From positions 1 to 9,756 of the forward strand of contig DDCV01000041.1 in the NCBI GenBank assembly GCA_002335845.1: a DNA stretch of 9,756 nt, read 5' to 3'. Made by a program: the position numbers and the translations under genes. Source of the stretch: Rickettsiales bacterium UBA1997. Its GTDB lineage: Bacteria > Pseudomonadota > Alphaproteobacteria > Rickettsiales > UBA1997. The notes under the pieces were generated by a model. The model ran no database searches and was not told where the DNA came from. It saw only the letters and a list, made by a program, of their open reading frames with translations. This document shows, piece after piece, positions 5,462 to 9,756 of this stretch (within the stretch, counting starts at the first letter, position 1; each line of letters starts with the position of its first letter).

Positions 5462-7213
5462 ATGCTCAAATCTTTAATCATTAATAATGTTGTTTTAATA
5501 AAAAAGGCTGAAATAAATTTTGCAAATGGTCTTTGTGTTTTAAGTGGTGAAACTGGTTCTGGAAAATCTATTTTGCTTGATGCTTTGGGTTTGGCAATTG
5601 GTTTTCGCTCTAATTTTCGTCTAATTGGGGCTGACAAGAATTTTGCGCAAGTTGTGGCTGAGTTTGACATTTCTGCCAATGATAATTGTCGGGCATTTTT
5701 GCAACAAAATGATTTATTGTTAGATGGTGAAAATAATATAATAATTAGAAGGATTCTCAAGGAGGGCACTTCTTCTAACTCTTCTTCCAGCTCTTCTTCC
5801 AGCTCTTCTTCTAAGGCCTACATCAATGATAATCCCGTGGGCATGACTTTGCTGGCTAAGCTTGGTGAGTTTTTGGTGGAGATTCATGGGCAAAATGATC
5901 AGCGAGGCTTGTTAAATTCATCTTGTCATTTGCATATTCTTGATAATTTTGCCAAAAATGGGCATAAATTACAGCAAATTGGTAAAATTTATGCTAATTT
6001 CAAAGAGATTGATGATAGAATTAATGAAATTAAGCAAAAGCAAGATTTTTTACAAAGAGAGCAAGAATATTTGGAGCATGTTATTTTGGAATTGACAAAA
6101 GCCAATAGTTTGGTGGGTGAAGAAGATGAGTTGAAAAATAAAAAAGATCATCTTGTTGGTAGGGAAAAAATATTAAAATTTTTAAAAGAATTAAAATCAA
6201 ATTTACTTGAAGCAAGTTCGCAATTAATATCTGGTCAGAGATATTTTTTGCGTAATCAAAATATTATTGATCAATATTTGGTTGATAATAAAGATGATAT
6301 GGAGAGTTTGAATGAAGTTATTGATGCGCAGATTTCGCAGCTTGATGAAAAAATATCTAATCTTGATGCTAAAATTTTTCAAATCTCGAATTCTCATGAT
6401 AATTTGGATGAGATTGAAGAGAGGTTGTTTTTAATCAGGAGTTTGGCGCGTAAACATAATGTTTCTTGTGATGAATTACCGGCATTGACTGAGCAATTGC
6501 AGGTGAAATTAGACAAAATTAGTCATGATCAATCATCGATTGCTAATCTTGAGCAAGAAAGAGAAAAATTGTGGAATGATTATAATATTTGCGCCATTGA
6601 GCTTAATAATTCAAGGCAAGAAGCTGCGAAGATTTTAAGTGGCAAAGTTGAGGCTGAATTACAATTTTTGAAAATGGCTAGCGTTAAATTTGCGGTTAAT
6701 ATTTCTTATGAAGAGCAGAAAATATCAGATTTATCTAATCAAGAGTTTAAAATAAGGCCAAGTGGATTAGATAGGGTGGAGTTTAAGGCTTCAATTAATA
6801 ATAGAGATTTTGATAATATTGCCAAAATTGCTTCGGGTGGTGAATTATCTCGCTTTATGCTGGCGCTAAAAGTGGCGATTAGTGCTGATGATTTTTCTCA
6901 AACCATGATATTTGATGAAATTGATACTGGAATTGGCGGCAGCGTAGCTAATGCTGTGGGAATGCGCTTGAAGAAATTGTCGCAAAATCGTCAAATTTTG
7001 GTGGTGACGCATCAGCCGCAAATTGCCGCTAAATCTGATATGCATTTGCAAATTTCAAAAGTAACTAATGATGCCATTGTTAATACTGTTATTACAAGGT
7101 TAGATGATCAACAAAAGCAGCGAGAAATAGCCAGAATGCTATCGGGAGAAGATATTAGTCAAGAAGCTTTGGATGCAGCCAAGAGCTTGATTAATTCTGA
7201 TGCTTTTTATTGA
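5462..7213 (+). CDS. recN: DNA repair protein RecN (SMC-like ATPase)
   Basis: RecN is a cytoplasmic SMC-like ATPase that acts in RecA-dependent double-strand break repair. The 583 residues cover the whole family: the N-terminal half-ATPase with Walker A GETGSGKS (29-36), the block LVEIHGQNDQRGLL, a central coiled coil (about 180-410), and the C-terminal half-ATPase. The latter has the ABC signature SGGELSR (458-464), Walker B MIFDEIDTG (482-490) and the switch histidine in VVTHQPQ (514-520). The start MLKSLIINN is the usual RecN beginning. Unusually, a serine tract (S104-S117, broken only by N106) is inserted where relatives read a short G-[RS]-[SK]-A-[FY]-I-N turn. It helps make the protein about 30 residues longer than E. 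coli RecN (553). The conserved ATPase motifs look intact, so the gene is probably functional. Confidence 0.96.
   Translation: MLKSLIINNVVLIKKAEINFANGLCVLSGETGSGKSILLDALGLAIGFRSNFRLIGADKNFAQVVAEFDISANDNCRAFLQQNDLLLDGENNIIIRRILKEGTSSNSSSSSSSSSSSKAYINDNPVGMTLLAKLGEFLVEIHGQNDQRGLLNSSCHLHILDNFAKNGHKLQQIGKIYANFKEIDDRINEIKQKQDFLQREQEYLEHVILELTKANSLVGEEDELKNKKDHLVGREKILKFLKELKSNLLEASSQLISGQRYFLRNQNIIDQYLVDNKDDMESLNEVIDAQISQLDEKISNLDAKIFQISNSHDNLDEIEERLFLIRSLARKHNVSCDELPALTEQLQVKLDKISHDQSSIANLEQEREKLWNDYNICAIELNNSRQEAAKILSGKVEAELQFLKMASVKFAVNISYEEQKISDLSNQEFKIRPSGLDRVEFKASINNRDFDNIAKIASGGELSRFMLALKVAISADDFSQTMIFDEIDTGIGGSVANAVGMRLKKLSQNRQILVVTHQPQIAAKSDMHLQISKVTNDAIVNTVITRLDDQQKQREIARMLSGEDISQEALDAAKSLINSDAFY
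5769..5814 (+). repeat. 12-base tandem repeat encoding poly-serine inside recN
   Basis: The unit ctcttcttccag occurs exactly at 5779-5790 and 5791-5802. A third, diverged copy lies at 5803-5814, and a partial copy (cttcttctaa) precedes them at 5769-5778. Each full unit encodes four serines, so gain or loss of units keeps the reading frame. The C/T-rich coding strand contrasts with the AT-rich surroundings. Confidence 0.9.
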
Positions 7214-7252
7214 CGGATCTGGGGTTGATCAATTTAAAGACCCCTGCAAATC

Positions 7253-7290
7253 AACGAATTTTGGTAATTTTGTCGTTATTTTGATTTTTT
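7253..7290 (+). terminator. Weak hairpin and T-rich tail after recN
   Basis: AACGA (7253-7257) pairs with TCGTT (7273-7277), followed by ATTTTGATTTTTT. The stem is only 5 pairs with a 15-base loop, so it is a poor terminator. It is the best candidate in the 133 bases between recN and the convergent small gene. An upstream GGGGT/ACCCC pairing (about 7221-7244) lacks a T run. Confidence 0.28.
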
Positions 7291-7346
7291 AGTTATAAAG
7301 CTTGAAGTATTTAATAGTTAGCGCACGGGTTAATATAATAATATTT

Positions 7347-7574
7347 TTACAAATTAACGGCTTTTTGACTGATAATTTGACGAATTTTTGCAATATTTTG
7401 CTCCACCTCTTCAATTTCACCTAAAATATTGGCAATTTGCGAGTTAGAAAAATAATTGGGTATTTTATTAAAATATTTTAAATCTTCTGATAGCGAATTA
7501 GCTGATTTTCTTATTAAATGAAAGCCGATTAGAGTTTCATTTTTTAAGTTTTTATTTAGTTGCTCTTTTGACAT
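7347..7574 (-). CDS. Small hypothetical protein
   Basis: I do not recognise this 75-residue protein. It is polar and charged, without a signal peptide or membrane segment. Two helical stretches are likely: about residues 4-35 (LNKNLKNETLIGFHLIRKSA) and 43-72 (SNSQIANILGEIEEVEQNIA), the second with coiled-coil character. The gene is convergent with recN and divergent from the XRE regulator at 7675. No Shine-Dalgarno sequence precedes the ATG, which is common in this window. The ATG overlaps the possible -35 box of the XRE promoter on the other strand. Amino-acid composition looks protein-like, and no better frame covers this interval, so I think it is real, but evidence is limited. Confidence 0.5.
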   Translation of the reverse strand: MSKEQLNKNLKNETLIGFHLIRKSANSLSEDLKYFNKIPNYFSNSQIANILGEIEEVEQNIAKIRQIISQKAVNL

Positions 7575-7598
7575 ATTTAACTAAGAATAAATTATATT
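7568..7598 (+). promoter_or_regulatory. Candidate promoter of the XRE regulator
   Basis: A perfect TTGACA (7568-7573) and TATATT (7593-7598, five of six consensus bases) are 19 bases apart, slightly long. A transcript would start near 7605 and carry both inverted repeats at 7614-7626 and 7656-7674 in its leader. The -35 box overlaps the start codon of the divergent small gene. Confidence 0.35.
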
Positions 7599-7613
7599 TA
7601 TATTAGGCTAAAA

Positions 7614-7626
7614 TAATATAATATTA
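7614..7626. promoter_or_regulatory. AT inverted repeat, possible operator
   Basis: TAATAT and ATATTA flank a single A. The same two half-sites recur, 5 bases apart, in the inverted repeat directly before the XRE start. In DNA this AT-rich, such matches can arise by chance. Confidence 0.3.
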
Positions 7627-7655
7627 AAAATATATAAAACTAATTTAATTACAAG

Positions 7656-7674
7656 ATAATATTTAATATATTAT
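7656..7674. promoter_or_regulatory. Inverted repeat touching the XRE start codon, possible autoregulatory operator
   Basis: ATAATAT (7656-7662) and ATATTAT (7668-7674) are perfect 7-base arms around a 5-base spacer. The right arm ends on the base before the ATG at 7675. XRE regulators often bind dyad sites at their own promoter. The position suggests negative autoregulation or blocking of the start site, but this is inference, as the site is pure A and T. Confidence 0.4.
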
Positions 7675-7932
7675 ATGTCAATAATAAAAGATAAAGAAAT
7701 ATTAATTACTCCTAAGCAATGTAGAGCAGCTAGGGAGCTATTGGGCTGGAAGCAAACTGATTTATCCGATGTTTCTGGGATTGGAATTGCAACAATAGCA
7801 GATTTTGAGAGGGGTTCAAGAGAGCCAATTAAAAGAACATTGAAAGATATTAGAAGAAATCTTGAAGGGGCTGGAATTGAATTTATTAATGAAGATGGAA
7901 TTGGAGTTAAATTAAAAGAAATAAATAATTAA
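7675..7932 (+). CDS. Small XRE-family helix-turn-helix regulator
   Basis: This 85-residue protein is a single helix-turn-helix domain of the XRE/Cro type, a DNA-binding transcription regulator. The pattern is ITPKQCRAARELLGWKQTDL (11-30), then the turn and recognition helix SGIGIATIADFERG (34-47), then RTLKDIRRNLEGAGIEFINE (54-73). This is the common short alphaproteobacterial form, with the QCRAAR-LGW start and the GIEF-x-E tail. It has no partner domain. It starts just after a perfect AT inverted repeat that may be its own operator. A broken, related copy follows 48 bases downstream, then the unknown small gene and the RhuM gene, all on the same strand. It may control this accessory set, which is inferred from position only. 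Confidence 0.88.
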   Translation: MSIIKDKEILITPKQCRAARELLGWKQTDLSDVSGIGIATIADFERGSREPIKRTLKDIRRNLEGAGIEFINEDGIGVKLKEINN

Positions 7933-7980
7933 AAAGGCTAAATTAGCTAAAAAAATTTTTATTTTTAGTGTAAAATAAAT

Positions 7981-8252
7981 ATGTCAAGTAATAAAGAAGA
8001 AAAAACCGTCACCCCTAAGTAATGCAAATCTGCAAGGGCTTATCTAGGTTGGTCGCAACAAGAATTGACTGATAAAGTAAGGGTGGCTCAAAAAACTATT
8101 ACTGATTTTGAAAGAGGAATAACAACGTCACAAAGAAGAATTGCCAAAGATATAAAACCATTCTTCAAGAAGCTGGAATTGAATTTGAAAATGATGATGA
8201 AGGGCAAGGAACTAAGCTTTTAAAGGAATTTGACGATAATGATAATAAATAG
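7981..8252 (+). pseudogene. Second XRE-type regulator gene, broken by a stop codon and a frameshift
   Basis: This is a related copy of the preceding regulator with two lesions. Codon 14 is TAA (8020-8022) in CCTAAGTAATG, where the intact neighbour reads CCTAAGCAATG; the glutamine of the T-P-K-Q-C motif has become a stop by one C-to-T change. The frame then continues as CKSARAYLGWSQQELTDKV and TITDFERGITTSQRRIAKDI, clearly the same domain. Near the A run at 8154-8157 one base has been lost. The following sequence only makes sense in another frame: ILQEAGIEFENDDEGQGTKL, ending at TAG 8250-8252. Restoring one A would read KDIKTILQEAGIEF. Divergence from the neighbour shows the two copies separated well before the damage. 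The product is presumably non-functional. Confidence 0.88.
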
Positions 8253-8314
8253 ATATAACAAATGATGCAAGAGCATTAACTCTGAGTAATTTGCATAATT
8301 AAACAAAATAAGGA

Positions 8315-8566
8315 ATGAAAAATATATTAAAATTAATTTTTACCAATCCAGCAGATTCGCTATCTTTATTTGCAATGAATGATATTGATTCGCTTCAATT
8401 TTATGAAAAAAATGAAGGAGAAGGAAAATATTATTTAAAAAGCTTTTTAAGGGGAGGAGAGGAAAAATTAATTTATAACGAGAAAACTAAAATTGACCAC
8501 GATTTAGAGGATATTGCAAGTGCATTTAATGATTTTGCTAAATCAGAAAAATTAAGTTTTTATTAG
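8315..8566 (+). CDS. Small hypothetical protein upstream of the RhuM gene
   Basis: I do not recognise this 83-residue, mildly acidic protein. It has no signal peptide or membrane helix. A first stretch, MKNILKLIFTNPADSLSLFA, is fairly hydrophobic. A central part looks beta-rich (LQFYEKNEGEGKYYLKSF), and the end is a likely helix (DLEDIASAFNDFAKSEKLSF). TAAGGA lies immediately before the ATG with no spacer, which is too close for a normal ribosome binding site, so the true start could differ. The stop is 17 bases before the RhuM start on the same strand, so the two are probably co-transcribed. An accessory or antitoxin-like partner of RhuM is only a guess from position and size. Confidence 0.6.
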   Translation: MKNILKLIFTNPADSLSLFAMNDIDSLQFYEKNEGEGKYYLKSFLRGGEEKLIYNEKTKIDHDLEDIASAFNDFAKSEKLSFY

Positions 8567-8569
8567 CCT

Positions 8570-8574
8570 AGGGA
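8570..8574 (+). promoter_or_regulatory. Ribosome binding site of the RhuM gene
   Basis: AGGGA ends 9 bases before the ATG at 8584, an acceptable spacing. It supports this start over later in-frame Met codons. Confidence 0.5.
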
Positions 8575-8583
8575 AAGCAGATC

Positions 8584-9756
8584 ATGAGTAACAATCAATT
8601 ATTAGAATCAGAATTTTTAATCTATAAAACCGACAATGAAGATGTTAAGGTTGATGTATGTTTAAAAGATGAAAATATTTGGCTTACTCAAAAAAGAATG
8701 TCAGAACTTTTTGGAACTTCTACCGACAATATAGGGCTTCATCTTAAAAATATTTATTCAGATGAGGAGCTAAAAGAAATTTCAACTACCGAGGATTTCT
8801 CGGTAGTTGAAAATGAGGGCGCAAGATCAGTTAGAAGAACGGTTAAATTCTATAATTTAGATGCAATTATTGCCGTTGGTTATCGTGTAAACTCAAAAAG
8901 AGCAACGCAATTTAGAATTTGGGCAACAAGACAACTAAAGGAATTTATTATCAAAGGCTATGTCATGGATGTTGAGAGGTTAAAAAACCCTAACCCAGAA
9001 TTTGGCAAAGATTATTTTGATGAACAATTAGAAAAAATTCGTGATATTCGCTCGTCTGAGAGAAGATTTTATCAAAAAATCACCGATATTTATTCACAGT
9101 GTAGCATTGATTATGATAAAAACTCCCAAATAACTAAAGATTTTTTTGCCACTATTCAAAATAAACTGCATTTTAGCATAACAGGCAATACGGCAGCCGA
9201 AATTGTCAAAATCAGAGCAGATCATCAAAAACAAAATATGGGCTTAACTAGCTGGAAAAGCTCACCAAAAGGCAGAATTAGAAAGGAAGATGTATCAATT
9301 GCCAAAAATTACTTAGATGAAAAAGAGTTAAAATCTTTAAATAGAATAGTTACCATGTATTTAGATTATGCCGAAAGTCAGGCAGAAAATAAAATTGCCA
9401 TGACTATGCAAGAATGGACTGCCAAACTTGATGCCTTTTTGCAGTTCAACGAAAAAGAAAATTTTGAAGAGATAAGCGACAATTATAAAAAATTTGTTGG
9501 TAAAGAATATAAAAAGCTTTACCAGCTGATTAGGTTTGAATCAAAAAAAATAATTGAAAAAGGAGAGCTTCATTTTTCTAGTTTCTTCATAAAAAAATCT
9601 CTTTTTAGAGAGTTTAATAAAAAACAATCTAAAGAAGGCAATTGGCAGAAAGTTCAAATAATTAGCAATAATATTACTGCTAATTATTTAATTTGGTATT
9701 TTCAGCAAGAGGAAGTTTTGCAATATATAGGATTATTTAACCCAGATCCGTCAATA
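8584..9756 (+). CDS. RhuM-family protein with long C-terminal part (runs off the right edge)
   Basis: The frame is open for 391 codons to the window end without a stop. Residues 19-300 match the RhuM family, named after a Salmonella pathogenicity-island gene and common in accessory regions; its biochemical role is not established. Recognisable blocks are IWLTQKRMSELFGTSTDNIG (32-51, resembling a DNA-binding helix pair), FYNLDAIIAVGYRVNSKRAT (89-108), FRIWATRQLKEFIIKGY (110-126), RDIRSSERRFYQKITDIY, NMGLTSWK, AKNYLDEKELKSLNRIV and KLDAFLQFNEKE (281-292). As I remember the family, this last block is followed by about 40 residues and the end. Here at least 78 more residues follow from about 314, with no motif I recognise. 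The codon usage matches the neighbourhood. A perfect inverted repeat lies within codons 66-77. Confidence 0.88.
   Translation, partial: MSNNQLLESEFLIYKTDNEDVKVDVCLKDENIWLTQKRMSELFGTSTDNIGLHLKNIYSDEELKEISTTEDFSVVENEGARSVRRTVKFYNLDAIIAVGYRVNSKRATQFRIWATRQLKEFIIKGYVMDVERLKNPNPEFGKDYFDEQLEKIRDIRSSERRFYQKITDIYSQCSIDYDKNSQITKDFFATIQNKLHFSITGNTAAEIVKIRADHQKQNMGLTSWKSSPKGRIRKEDVSIAKNYLDEKELKSLNRIVTMYLDYAESQAENKIAMTMQEWTAKLDAFLQFNEKENFEEISDNYKKFVGKEYKKLYQLIRFESKKIIEKGELHFSSFFIKKSLFREFNKKQSKEGNWQKVQIISNNITANYLIWYFQQEEVLQYIGLFNPDPSI
8780..8812 (+). repeat. Perfect 14-base inverted repeat inside the RhuM coding sequence
   Basis: TTTCAACTACCGAG (8780-8793) and CTCGGTAGTTGAAA (8799-8812) are exact reverse complements around the 5-base loop gattt. 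The stem includes six G-C pairs and would be stable in RNA. It encodes STTEDFSVVEN, a segment between the predicted DNA-binding region and the YNLDAII block. No T run follows, so it is not an intrinsic terminator. Confidence 0.93.

Noticed and set aside
5446..5769. Minus-strand open frame of 107 codons over the start of recN
   Set aside because: It is antisense to the conserved Walker A region of recN and ends inside the HIT gene start; it is not protein-like.
6866..7051. Minus-strand open frame of 61 codons
   Set aside because: It is antisense to the conserved ATPase end of recN.
7214..7250. GGGGT/ACCCC and GTTGAT/ATCAAC pairings after recN
   Set aside because: The two pairings compete with each other and neither is followed by a T run, so there is no convincing terminator or RNA element.
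1..9756. CRISPR array, prophage, rRNA, tRNA or replication origin
   Set aside because: No regularly spaced repeats, phage structural genes, RNA gene cores or origin-type box clusters were found in the window.

Overview
The window is AT-rich and gene-dense. Its core genes are of alphaproteobacterial type: a CcmB-type haem exporter subunit, DUF445, HU, SdhE, a HIT protein and RecN. These are mixed with features typical of host-associated lineages: a short ankyrin-repeat protein, a lone ccmB outside any ccm cluster, a decaying regulator paralogue and a RhuM-family gene. I infer an intracellular or symbiotic alphaproteobacterium, most likely a Rickettsiales-like lineage. No rRNA or tRNA is present to confirm this.

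Left part (1-2100). A short ankyrin-repeat gene lies on the minus strand. A stretch of about 510 bases without a convincing gene follows, holding two hairpins, a short direct repeat and perhaps a gene remnant. Next is a minus-strand pair: a secreted, membrane-anchored coiled-coil protein whose stop codon directly abuts the start of ccmB.

Centre (2100-7350). A DUF445 membrane protein and an HU DNA-binding protein are read rightward. HU ends in a strong intrinsic terminator. A minus-strand operon reads HIT protein, sdhE, then an NRAMP-type transporter. The HIT gene starts only 2 bases from the divergent recN start. RecN carries an in-frame poly-serine tract encoded by a 12-base tandem repeat.

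Right part (7350-9756) looks like an accessory region. It has a small gene of unknown function on the minus strand, then on the plus strand a short XRE-type regulator with AT-rich inverted repeats in its leader. A second, related XRE copy follows, broken by a nonsense mutation and a frameshift. After it come an unknown 83-residue protein and a RhuM-family gene that stays open to the window end. The RhuM gene has a perfect 14-base stem inside its coding sequence and a C-terminal part longer than I expect for the family.

I did not find a clearly new multi-gene system. The most unusual items are the RecN serine microsatellite, the decaying XRE pair beside the extended RhuM gene with its internal hairpin, and the coiled-coil/ccmB pair.
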